Of a stretch of 64,000 bases of DNA, positions 1-12,100 are shown in pieces. Position numbers and translations under genes: made by a program. The notes beneath the pieces were generated by a model, which was not told the DNA's origin, searched no databases, and saw only the letters and a list, made by a program, of their open reading frames with translations. Source of the stretch: Gerris lacustris (Eukaryota > Arthropoda > Insecta > Hemiptera > Gerridae). The DNA is taken from positions 45,142,967 through 45,206,966 of the forward strand of contig OX578284.1 in the NCBI GenBank assembly GCA_951217055.1, written 5' to 3'. How positions within the stretch are numbered: position 1 is the first letter of the stretch; each line of letters starts with the position of its first letter.

Positions 1-667
1 AGGGTAGATAATAATTGAACATTTACATTTCAAAAACGGCTATATTTCGACCATTAACGGTCATCTTCAGGCCTAAAAACATCGAAATAAATCTGTAATA
101 TTTATCTTTAATATCATATATAATTAATAAGTTAAAAACAATCTACATTAGCATTTATAATTGAGGTTTTTATAATAAAAACAAAACAAATATAAGAAAT
201 CTTACCTTGGATTGAAACTGTAAAATTATTAACATAATTTAAAAAACTGGATTAATATCACCTATTTAGGTTCGTCACTATTTGTCAAACAATATATCAC
301 ATAAAAATGTATCTTATACAATAATATAACAATAAAATTAACAGAAATAAAAATAAATTAACGACATGGTAATTTGTGGTAACCTGGGTGTAACCTTTTC
401 TACTTGATTTATATTAATTCATTTTTAGTTAAGAAATTTATTTAAATTTAAAAAATTATATTTATTATTATATCTTCCTTTATTTATTAAAAACTAGTTT
501 TGGTTAATATGAAATTTTATGGTTGGAATTTATTAAGTTTTTTTTATTTAATTGGCGGAAGATTTGAATTGAAAATGTTGGTTATTTATTTTTAAATATC
601 TAGGATCTTTTATTTTATTTTATTTTTATTTATTTATTTATTTATTTTTTTTATTTATTTATATTTA
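1..667 (-). mobile_element. 3' region of Penelope-like element 1
   Basis: AT-rich non-coding sequence downstream of the element's stop codon, including a hammerhead-like motif at 38-74 as found in Penelope terminal repeats. A similar arrangement follows the second copy (7130-7880). The element's true end may lie outside the window. Confidence 0.65.
38..74 (-). ncRNA. Hammerhead-ribozyme-like motif (Penelope type), copy 1
   Basis: Minus strand reads GGC, core CUGAAGA (fits CUGANGA), a U, stem II GACC/GGUC with a six-base loop, GAAA, UAUA, GCC. GGC/GCC can form stem I. The palindromic AUAU after GAA would suit the tiny stem III of dimeric Penelope hammerheads. Located just 3' of the Penelope frame. 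Confidence 0.65.
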
Positions 668-2223
668 TTATTTATTTATTAGGATTGCGGAATAGAATTT
701 GTTTATTTCTTTTGAGTCTGTTTTAAAATTAACGGAATTATCAGATATAGATATATAAGCGGCCTCAAGATATTTTCGTTTGGTAGTATTTCTTTCTGAG
801 TCTAGAATTTCAATACTATCTTTGTCTATCTGGTGGTTTTCTTTTGTACAGTGGATAGCAATGGCTGTTTTACCGTTTTTTGATTGTATATCATAACAGT
901 GTTGTTTAAGTCTATTTTCTAAATTTTGTTTAGTTTCACCAATATAGACATTATCACAATCCTTGCATTTAATTTTATATATTACGTCTGTTTTTTTTAA
1001 TTTATCTGTTTTATCTTTCAGTTTGCTATGATATTTATGTTTTAATTTATTAACGGGTTTTAAACCAAATTTAATGTCATTACAATCGAAAGTTTTAAAA
1101 GTTTTTTGAATATTTTCAGTTAGTCCTTTTATGTAAGTAAGAGATTTGTAATATTTGATATTCTCTAATCTGTCTATTTTGGTGGAGTTTACTTTAGCTA
1201 TGTGCCAATATTTATTTATTATTTTTTTGGGGTAATTATTTTTTTCCAATTTTTCAAATATTTTATTTTTAAGTGTTGGTATTAATTTTTTGTCTGTAAC
1301 AGCAAGAGCTTTTTTAATTAAGTTGAGGATGGTATTTCTTTTTTGGTATATTGGGTGGGCAGAATAATAGTTTAAGAATAATTCCTTTTTTAAGTCTTTT
1401 TCGTACCATATGGTTGATATTTGTCCGTTTTTTTCTTTAATTAATGTGATATCCAAATAATTTAATTTGCTGTGATGTTCTCTTTCAATGGTAAAAATAA
1501 TATTTTTATTTTGTTTGTTGAAAATAGCTAATGTTTCGTTAATATAATCTTTTTTAGTGATAATAATTAGATCATCAACATATTTGCCTATATATTTTGG
1601 TTTATGTAATAGTTTACTTATTATTATGGTTAAAAGATCATTAACAAATATGGAACTAAGATTACTGGAAATACAGCTCCCCATAGGGGTACCATTAAGT
1701 TGTCTGTATATATTATTATTGAACTGGATATAATTGTTATTGCAAATGAATTTTAAAGTTTCTAGGTAAGTATTTTTGCATTTTATATTGGTGAATGGGA
1801 ATATTTGGTCCCATTTGTTTTGAATAATTTTATAGGTATCTTGTAATGGGATACTTGTGAATAGGGCTTGGATGTCTAATGATATTATTTCTTCATCGTC
1901 ATTAACTGTTATATTCTCTAAAGCTTTTTTTAAATCTATTGAATTTTTATAGTCAAAAGTATTATTATGGCATAGATTGTTTAATGTAGGATTTATTAAC
2001 TTTGTCAATTTTTCAGTGGGAGCATTGTTACTGCTTACTATTGGTCTTAGTGGGATGTTTTCCTTATGGATTTTCGGTAGGCCATATATTTTGGAGAAAT
2101 TGCAGTTATTTATATTAAGTTTTATTTTTTCTTCTTTAGTTATATAATTTTTATCAAGTAATTTTTGTATTAATTTTTTATATTCTTTTTTGATAGTTTC
2201 TAATTTATTTTCTGGATCACATC
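668..2223 (-). mobile_element. Penelope-like retroelement 1: reverse transcriptase plus GIY-YIG endonuclease
   Basis: A single open frame on the minus strand. It holds a reverse transcriptase with IYGLPKIHKE, LRPIVSS and the catalytic YVDD, then a linker and a C-terminal GIY-YIG endonuclease ([26 protein letters not shown]). This domain order is the hallmark of endonuclease-bearing Penelope-like elements. The PLE part is about 518 residues, well short of the usual 750-850, so the 5' end is missing although no stop interrupts the rest. Long intact frame suggests a fairly young copy. It lies in antisense inside the first visible intron of Myo1D. The sequence to its left (1-667) is its AT-rich 3' region. 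Confidence 0.93.
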
Positions 2224-2350
2224 TTTTTTTTTTTTTTTTTTTTGTCCAGATATTGGTTAATCTAGGAAGGTGAGCTTGGTCCCCAGAACCTCTGCTACAC
2301 TCCACTACCCTCTTCCACTTATCTTCAACTATTCCATTTATCATGATTAA
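2224..2350 (-). mobile_element. Foreign leader joined to Penelope element 1 by a 20-base A tract
   Basis: On the minus strand the open frame starts outside the retroelement: MINGIVEDKWKRVVECSRG and a short tail, then 20 A residues (2224-2243 as T on +) before the Penelope homology. The string around GTTGAAGATAAGTGGAAGAG recurs at about 50420 on the + strand, so it belongs to another repeat family. The junction looks like a poly(A) tail of one element followed by a 5'-truncated Penelope. Confidence 0.55.
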
Positions 2351-2993
2351 CTATATTTTTAAACGTTCAATATTTATTTCAATTTGCTTGCTTCAAGTGA
2401 GAGGCTATATAATAGAATATGATTAATTATAGTATCTAAATGGAATATGACAAATAATAGTATCTAAATTGCGTTTAACACCTGCCACTTGAACAATAGA
2501 GAATTATCAGTTTGGCTAAAACTTTTTTTCAGGTTTCTTCTTAAATTTAAATCTGGGTTCAATTCTCAGGAAGAATAAAAGAATTTCTTTCTTATTAAAC
2601 ATTCTATTATTCTATTTCAATTCTACTATTCTAATTCAAGGTCACCATAATGCACCAAAAATTACTTATGTAGTTTGACATTTCATCACAATTTTTTTTT
2701 TTATTTAATCACAAATAATTCTTTAAAGGAATAATACTCTTAAAGGCAACAAACTAATATGGTGTGATGTTTATTTTCCTAAATAATTGCAAATCTTAAC
2801 TTTTATTATCTTATTTATTTTTTTCGCAGGAACTATAATAATTTAATTAAACCTTGTGTTCAGTTTTGCGAAACTAATAGTGTTAATTTTATTGAATTAA
2901 TTTCACACTTGTCAGTAATTAGGATGTTATAATTGCTCTATTAAATTAATTACTGTTATGATCTTTTATAACTACAATGAACTTTCTTTGTAG

Positions 2994-3100
2994 GTTTCAA
3001 GCTGGTCATATTTACACTTATATTGGAGAAGTGTGTATATCTGTGAATCCCTACAGGCCTCTCAATATTTATGGACAAGATGTTGTTAATAAATATAAAG
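2994..3100 (+). CDS. Myo1D: Myo1D exon: motor N-terminus
   Basis: Acceptor TTTGTAG before 2994 and donor GTAAAT after 3100. Codes for [20 protein letters not shown] and the following LNIYG...KYK segment, the conserved start of the myosin motor. It begins with the last base of a split codon, so an upstream exon exists left of the window. Confidence 0.93.
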
Positions 3101-6100
3101 GTAAATATTATTATATTTCTTTATTTTATTAGTTTTTTTTTAAAGCCTAATAAAAGAGGCTATTTATTATAGTAATATGTTATGTATTTAGAGCGGTGAT
3201 TCTCCCCAGTGATTCCTCAGAACCCAAGTTCTTAAGTGTTCTACTGTGTTATGTTTGGGGTTCCACGGAAATCTGGTGAGAAAATATATTATTTGGTAGA
3301 CTCTACTAAATAATATCATCAAAAGCGGTGTTATCAGTTCAGTTTAAATTAGCTGTCAAAATTAAATTAAGAAGAAAAAATTGAATTAATTAAATTAGTC
3401 ATTATAAATAATAAATTAAACTTATTACTCAAAATTAATAAATGAGTTTAATAAAGGTGTTATAAACTTATTAAAGATGTAATAAAAATTAATTTGTTCC
3501 AATACTTAGTTCAGTTCAGTTCTACCTCACAATAAATTTTTTTAACATATTTACTAAGATTGGAAATGTCTCTAACTCACATACATTCTGCAAAATGTCA
3601 TTTTTTCTTTTCAAAAAAAGGGACATTTTCAGAAACCAACGAAGAGCCTTCAAAAACTTAAAATAACGGGACTGTCCCGTTAAAAACAGGAGCTATGGCC
3701 GCCCTAAGGAAACAGTAAAACATACTTAGGTACAAACTAACACGAAACAAGCAAACAGATACACATAAAGACAACAAAACTATCAAACTAACAAAGAAAC
3801 AAGAAATCAGAAAATCATACAAACAAACTAAGAAAGAAACAAGAAATCAGAAAAACATACAAACAAACTAACAAAGAAACTAGCAAAAAGGAAAAATATA
3901 AAAAAATGTAACCATCAAAGAAACGAGCAAACAGAAAAGCAATTGAATTAACACAAAAACAAGCAAAGAGAAACATATGCTATTATTACAATTAACTTCT
4001 TCAACATAATATAGTAATGTGAGATTGATGAAGGAAATAAAATATATTTTCCGATATGCCGGAAATATTGGAAACTTTGTAGTTTGGTTATCCTCAAATT
4101 CAATTTAACCCCCATTACTTATCATTGATACTGTTTGTTGTTAAATAGATAAAATTATCTCCATCAAATTCTTTGTTGTTTGATAACAATCTTTACATTT
4201 TATTAATTAAAAAAAAAAAAATAATAATAACATGCCAAATGTTTTATTATTAAGACTTAGTATTACAAAAAGTCTTTGCAGAACTAGAATCGACGCGTTG
4301 ACAGCGCGGGAAAAACTAGCAAAAGGGGGGACGAGCCAATGAGAGCTTGAGATTTTCCCGGACAAAAGGTCGGACCAACTAGGCAAAGATAAATGTCTCT
4401 AGTGGAGGGGAGAGGCCCTCTGGATAACAGTATAAGAAGGCTTCGTAGTGGCTTTATTTTTTCCCCCAGAGAGGTTGGCCAATCTGTGTGTCACTCAATT
4501 TCCCGCGCTGTCAACGCGTCGATTCTAGTTGTGCGAAGACTTTTTTTTGTAGTAGGACACTTTTGGAGAAGCAATATTATCTATAATAACAATTAACAAT
4601 ATCTTGCAGTGGACACCTCAACAATTTAATGATTAATCTCAACATTTCAAACCATTGTTGAGATCATTCTCAAAGCAGGGCTTGTAGTGAGTCACTGAAA
4701 GTCACTTAAAGTCACTTATTTTGACGAGAGTCACTTTTTTGTCACTTATTTTAAAAAAAGTCACTGAAAGTCACTTATTTGGGCTTACAAGGATATTTTT
4801 TTTTTTTTTTTTTGTAGTTTTTTAAATACAAAACATATTTTAACTGTTTTTCAAAAGGGATTTTGTAAGCTCAAGACTTTAAACTTATACATTTTATATT
4901 AGGCCTACTTTGAACTGTGATGAATGATAAAGTTTGTAACAGTTGCACTAGATTATTACTTTTCCTCACAACCTATAGTAGGAAAAGTATTGTTTTCACC
5001 AAAAACTTTTTTTTGAGGTTTCAACGGAATTATCCGTTTTGGGTGTTTTTAAGACCTCCTAAGTGGTTTTCAGCATGACGTCTGTATGTATGTATGTGTG
5101 TGTGTATGTTATCATTGTAGCGCCCAAGGTATTTAACCTAGAAGTTGTAACTTGGCAGAAAATCAGTCTTTATCTGTAGTGGTGCTGCCCGGAAAATCAA
5201 CTTTTTCCGCCATCTTGAACGCAGTTTGCTGAGTCAGCAACAATTTAAAAAAATCGTATATAATAAATCGAAAATGGTCCTGATTGAGTTGAAATTTGGC
5301 ACGAATGTACCTCTCTGTATGACAAACAAGCCCACCAAAAAGTTTTTTTTAAAGAATGATGATAAAATCAGTTCAAAACGGTCACCCATCCAAGCACTGT
5401 ATACATGTCCAATGCTGCGCATTGGACGTGGCCTCCGAAGTGAGGAAAAGTTCCGAGGTACCCCGTACCCGATTATTTTATTTTATTATTTTTTTTTTTC
5501 GTACAGTTACGGTACACAAAATCAAATGAACAAAAAACTGTTCTAAAATTTTTATAATTGCATTTGTTTAACAGTGCTAAACAACAAAAAGTAACTAAAA
5601 TAATATTTTTTTACTTAAAATTAAGTCACTTAAAGTCACTTATTTGGGGAAAAAAGGTCACTTAAAAGTCACTTATTTTGAAAAAAATAGTCACTAAAGT
5701 CACTTAATTTTGAGGAAAATCTCCTACAAGCCCTGTCAAAGGAATAGTTGTTCATGATGACATTAGTTGTTCCTGATTGTCACCAGCTGTTCTTGATTAG
5801 CTAGTGACTGCAAACAGGGAACTAGTGATTTCATTAACCTAATCCCACAGTGTAATACCTTCAAACCATTGCAGAAAAATATATTCTCAAGGTAAAATCT
5901 GTTCATATTGTGAGTCATTACTAACTTGTTGCAAGGAACAGCAGATCCCTGAAAATGGACTCAGCAATGGTTTAATAAAGGGGAATCTTATCTCTATTAT
6001 TTTATTAGTAGAATCTCAGAGGTAAGAGATGTCATGTGTTCCACACAGATCATCACGTGTTTCACACTGATTGTGTGTTTCACACTGATCATCCCCTTTG

Positions 6101-9100
6101 TTTTTTTAGAATATATAAATGACTTTGACTAAATAACTATTAAGACAAAGGGATGTTTAGTCCAATGTACTTTGGGACAAAGGAATATCACACTTCTGTT
6201 TTTATAAGGTGAGTAACAGTCTAAAGAAGAACATTCTGCATACCTTTTTAGATTGTTACACCTTTCTTTTTGTTACAAGGGAAGTAACAGTCTATAGAAG
6301 TGCCTTAAAGTTGTATTTGTGGAGAGGTTGAGACTAACTCTTCTTGTGTCGCCTATTTTACTGTGGAAAGTTAACTTCCTGCTAAAGTTGTTAGTGTGGG
6401 AGGCATGGATTTCCCCTATATTTTACTATAATCATTCAGGAAACAAGAATAGTCACATCCTCTTGTAATTTGATTCATGAAGTCTAGTAAATATATAAAT
6501 AAACATTATTTATTTATGTTTTGTACATACGTATAAGAAGCAACATGTGCAATTTATATTACATTTTTTTTTTTTTTTTTTTTAATGAATCAAATGACAA
6601 AAGTATAAACAGAAACGTGAACGTGAAAACTAGAGATGGTGGGATGTTTTGTACAGATACTTCTCGAATGAAAACAAAACAAATTTAATAACAATTTTTT
6701 GCAAAATTGTTATTACCAAACAAATTCTCTAGTTTGGTTAGAAATAGTCTTAGTTTTTGAACTCATTTAATAATAAGTAAATTTAAAACATTAAAGGAAG
6801 GTACAAGTTTTTGGAACATCTAAGTATAATTTTATTAAAAATTGCATACGGTGTCATACAAAATAAAGAAATAAAATATACCATCATACTAGAAAAATAT
6901 ATTTAATCGGAAATAATTATTACTTCTACTATATATTGTTAATATCCGCTTTTAAATGAAACTTATTGTTTGAGTTCTAATTATTAAAGTCGTTAATTTT
7001 AAATATATAAATATAGTTTTTATTTTATAAACCATATTATAAAAATCACTTTATATTCATAAGTTTTCTAGATGTCCCTATTTTATCAATGTTAATACTT
7101 AGTTGGGTCATATAGGGTGTAAAAATATGAAGATCACTGCATAAACAGGCTATATTTCGCCCCCCTCCGGGGCATAATCATGCCTAAAACATCAATAAGA
7201 ACTCATAAATATAATCATTTGTGTAAAAGTACATCATGAAACATGAAGAATTTAACAAATATAAAAAGCGTCTTACCTAATCATAATCAGTAATAGTTTC
7301 ACATAATGTTAAAAATCGAATCAAAATATCTTAAAATATGTAGGTATATAAATAAAGTTACAAAGGTAGTTTTCACTAACTATCACAGTCATTTAGCTAA
7401 ATTTAACTAAAACATATAAAAATAATAAAAAATAACATCACAATCACAGTCAAAAAACACTTAAAATCTGGTAACCAAGTTGAAACCTTCGTCAAGGAAA
7501 TCAGTTTCTGATAGTTGATTAAATATTATTTTTAATTATATAATTATTTTATTTTACTATTATAATATGTTATTATATATATTTATTTTATAAGGTAATT
7601 GTAATTTTCAATGCATTAATTTATGTATTATAGAACTAGATTTTGGCGGGAGATTTGTTTTTAACTATATTTATACATATTATTTTTATTTTATTATTAT
7701 TTTTATGTTTGAAGTTTTTTAATTGAGTAATAGGAAAAAAAAAAAAAAATCGTTTGTAATTATTGTTTAGGAGTTAATAAGTTATAAAAATTGGATGGGC
7801 GGGTAATTTTGAGTTCGTGTAGAAATAAAGTTTAAAAGTATAAATGACTAGAAAAGTTGAGGTAAATTTATTATGACTGCTATTATTTTATATTTAAGAT
7901 GGCAGCATAATATTTATTGATGTCTTTCGAATCATTTTTAAAGTTTATTGAATTTGCAGTCATAGAAATGTATGCAGCCTCAAGGTACTTTCTTTTGGTA
8001 TCATTTCTTCNNNNNNNNNNNNNNNNNNNNNNNNNNNNNNNNNNNNNNNNNNNNNNNNNNNNNNNNNNNNNNNNNNNNNNNNNNNNNNNNNNNNNNNNNN
8101 NNNNNNNNNNNNNNNNNNNNNNNNNNNNNNNNNNNNNNNNNNNNNNNNNNNNNNNNNNNNNNNNNNNNNNNNNNNNNNNNNNNNNNNNNNNNNNNNNNNN
8201 NNNNNNNNNNGCTGTTACCAACATCAGTCAGAGACAAGAAATTGAGAGGTGAGTCTGATGTGTACTTAAGACTTTTAATCGTATATATAATCGAGCAGTG
8301 TCCCGACGACAACACACCTCTAAATGATTTGTTATTGCTAAGCTAAGGCAACCACATTTATTCCAATAAAAATAAATGTTTGCTTTGATTTGTTGGTCTT
8401 CAAATAGATATAATAACTTATCTCAATAGATATCTAAATTAATTTTACTTTTTTTTAAGTATAAAATTAAGCCCATTGCCACAGGTCTAAGGGCTCATGA
8501 AGTAATAAAGGAACATCTGTTACCTATAACTTTTATTTGAGGAGTTAAGTTATATGCTTAAAAGGCTTTTGATGAGATATTTTGCTCAGGTAATGCCAGA
8601 GTGACTACTGAATGACTACACTAGTTAGCCTGGCTGTATTGTAAATATTATTTGATGCACTGACTGAGATAAGCAGGTTGTCATCTGTTGAGCTTGTCCT
8701 AATGACAAGTGTTCTAAAGACAGCCTCTTAACAATTATCTAATATTTTAATAATGTTTTTTTTTCTATATATTTAATGTTTTTTTTTATATAACAGGGTG
8801 AAAAATGTACTTATTCAATCGAACGCCATACTTGAAGCATTTGGTAATGCAAAAACAAATAGAAATGATAACTCTTCGAGATTCGGCAAATATATGGATA
8901 TCAACTTTGATTTTAAAGCTGATCCTATAGGTGGACATATTATAAACTACCTTCTTGAGAAGTCCAGGGTCATCTACCAACAACCTGGTGAAAGGAACTT
9001 CCACTCTTTCTATCAGGTTTGAATATGATTTTTACTTTTTATTTATAGGTGGAATATGTATACAATATGTAGGGATTTGAGTATTTCTTTTGATTGTTAC

Positions 9101-12100
9101 TCCCCTGTGTTTTTTTTTAGAATACATATGACTGACTAAATTGCTATTAATACAAAGGGATGTTTTGTCCAATGTACTTTAGGACAAAAGAATATCACAT
9201 TTTTATAAGGGGAGTAACAGTCTAAAGAACATTCTTTACACCTTTTTTAGGTTGTTATTCCTCTCTGGTTTTTTTTTTTTTTTTTTTTTTTTTAATTAGG
9301 GGAGTAGCAATCTAAAGAAGTGCCAGGATTTGTACATTATAAGCTCCCATGAGTCCAAAAAATTATTTTTGTAAATATTTCTTTGGTCTCATTAATTTAA
9401 AGTACAAACTGACAACTTTTTGATTTAAATGTTGCATATAAAATTACCTATGGTCATATTAGAAGAAATCAAGAAAACAAGCTTATCTCTAAATTTAAAC
9501 TTAGAAAACTTTCCCTATTTTGATTTTTTAAATGTTTGCTTGTAACTGTAGTCCATATAAATACAAATGTGTTTTTTCTTGGGAAAAAAATAATTTGCTA
9601 ACAAAGTAGTAGTGAATGTTTGTTTGAGTTGAGTCATTTCTATTTTAAATTTTTCATTAATGTTTTTAAGAAGTGTCTTAATTGTTTTCTGAATATATTG
9701 TTGAGGAGAGTTTAAAATGTTGATTAAATATTTGCTGGCCATTTATTAGTGTATTTTATGTCTGTGCATACCTAATCTGTTCTGTTTGCTGAACTGATAG
9801 ACACCTGCAGAACTTTTCACTGTCTAGTAAATGAAGACAGGCGTTGTTTTATGTAAATTCCCTTGAAACCTCTGTATAAACATTATTCCACTTTTACCTG
9901 ATTATTTACCTCTTATTTCCTTGTTTTAATATAAGATTAAATTATATCTATAGTAGGATCACGAATAGATTTAATTTTTGACTGAGCAGGAAAATGATGA
10001 ATGGGTGAATGAATGAAATAAAATGAATGGGTGTTTGAATGAAAAAAAGAATGAAAATGAAAGATGGGGACCAAAAGAGAGCTTAAGATTTTGACATCTT
10101 GAAGGTTCGGCCTGCTAGGTAAACGAATTGTCAAAACACTTAAACTGATTGCCTTTCTACATGGCTTGTTGCTATTATGTTTTAAAGATTATAAAATATA
10201 TTTTTGCTGAGTACCACCTTTTGTAAATATTCACTAGCCTTGTATTAATTTAGAATAATTCTTCTATTAAACTCCCCCTATTTCCCCCTCCTTCTATTTA
10301 ACTAACCCGGTCTATTAGCGGAGAAAACCATAATCCTCAAATTTTAATTGTGGCAGAAGCTGTCTTAAAACTAATGTTAATTCTTCATTCAGAAAAAACT
10401 AACTAATTCCGATGAATTGTTTAGCAACAGGTTGTGACTCTCATAGAACATTTATTTAATAATCATGATGGAGATAAACAATTTACGGTACTTCTTTAGA
10501 TTGTTACTCCCCTGTTTTTTTTTTTTTAAATAAAAATGACTTTGACTAAATAACTATTAAGGCGGTATGTTTTGTCCAATGTACTTTGGGACAAAGAAAT
10601 ATTACACTTCTGTTTTTATAAGGGGAGTAACCATTTGAAAAAGAACATTTCATACACCTTCTTTAGATTGTTACTCCCCTCTGTTTTTTATATGGGGAGT
10701 AACATACTAAAGAAGTGCTCAATTTACAAACTGCAGCTATGTGTGGATTAGTAGGCAGTTTAACAATAAGTTTGTGTTCTTCTTTGGCTGCCACATGCAT
10801 AAGAATCAACAAACAAGTTATTATTTTATAAATAATGGTTTTTACAGGTGTTATCCAGTTGTAGAGGCAGTGATATGTCAAATCTTGGATTGACTGGCGA
10901 TCCTTCAAGTTATCACTATACCAAACAAGGATCATGTACAGATTTGGACCGGAAGAATCAAGCTACCACACTCGCTGCATGTAGAACTCTTGGTTTTACC
11001 CAGCCAGAAATCACTACTTTATGGAGTGTTGTAGCAGCAATTCTACATCTAGTAAGTAAACAATTAAACACAAAAAACCTCTCAACTGTATTGATTCCTT
11101 AATCATATTTTTTTTAATTACTTTAAACAAGTGAGTTAAGATTTCGCCCATTTACTTAGTAAATGATTAACCAAATTTTATCTATAATTGATTAATTTAT
11201 TGCTTAATCAAATAATATAGGGGCTAAAAGTTTTAAGATACTCCGCTTATTTTTAATGCATTGATTTAATATATCCTTATGTTTATTGTCATCCCACCTT
11301 GAAATGAAAAAACAATTCCATCTATAAATTAATCTACTGAAATAACGGGTTTGTTGTCTGTTTAATGGCACTTTAAGAATTAAAATCTAATTCCCCTCAA
11401 GGTTTAAAGGTTTAGATATATGATGTCTTACTCAATAAAGATGCAATTATTTTTATGGTTTTGTTTTATAGTTAACTTAATTGCATAATGTTAGAGTATT
11501 TATTCACTTTAACTTATAAATAGTATCAAATTGCAAATATCATATAACATCTAACAAATAGCTTTTTAAAGAAAGCTATTCAAGGATTATTTATCCATAA
11601 ATTCATTACTCTTGCAACCATTATTGATCCTTATATGTTGTCAGCTCTTAAGATTTCTTTTCAGACTGTTTCTCCTTAAGTTTTTCTGTCCTGATTAATA
11701 AATCTATTACTGGTGTAACCATTATTGATCCTTATATGTTGCCAGCTCTTAAGATTTCTTTTCAGACTGTTTCTCCTTAAGTTTTCTGTCCTGATTAATA
11801 AATCTATTACTGGTGTAACCATTATTGATCCTTATATGTTGCCAGCTCTTAAGATTTCTTTTCAGACTGTTTCTCCTTAAGTTTTCTGTCCTGATTAATA
11901 AATCTATTACTGGTGTAACCATTATTGATCCTTATATGTTGCCAGCTCTTAAGATTTCTTTTCAGACTGTTTCTCCTTAAGTTTTCTGTCCTGATTAATA
12001 AATCTATTACTGGTGTAACCATTATTGATCCTTATATGTTGCCAGCTCTTAAGATTTCTTTTCAGGCTGTAAGTTTTTCTGTCCCCATTAATAAATCTAT

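Noticed and set aside
4393..4596. Short open frame on the + strand
   Set aside because: It lies inside the inverted-repeat MITE at 4267-4546 and reads its right arm; no protein similarity.
7917..8346. Open frames crossing the N-run on both strands
   Set aside because: They are open only because N codons contain no stops. The real content is Penelope (left) and a Myo1D exon end (right).
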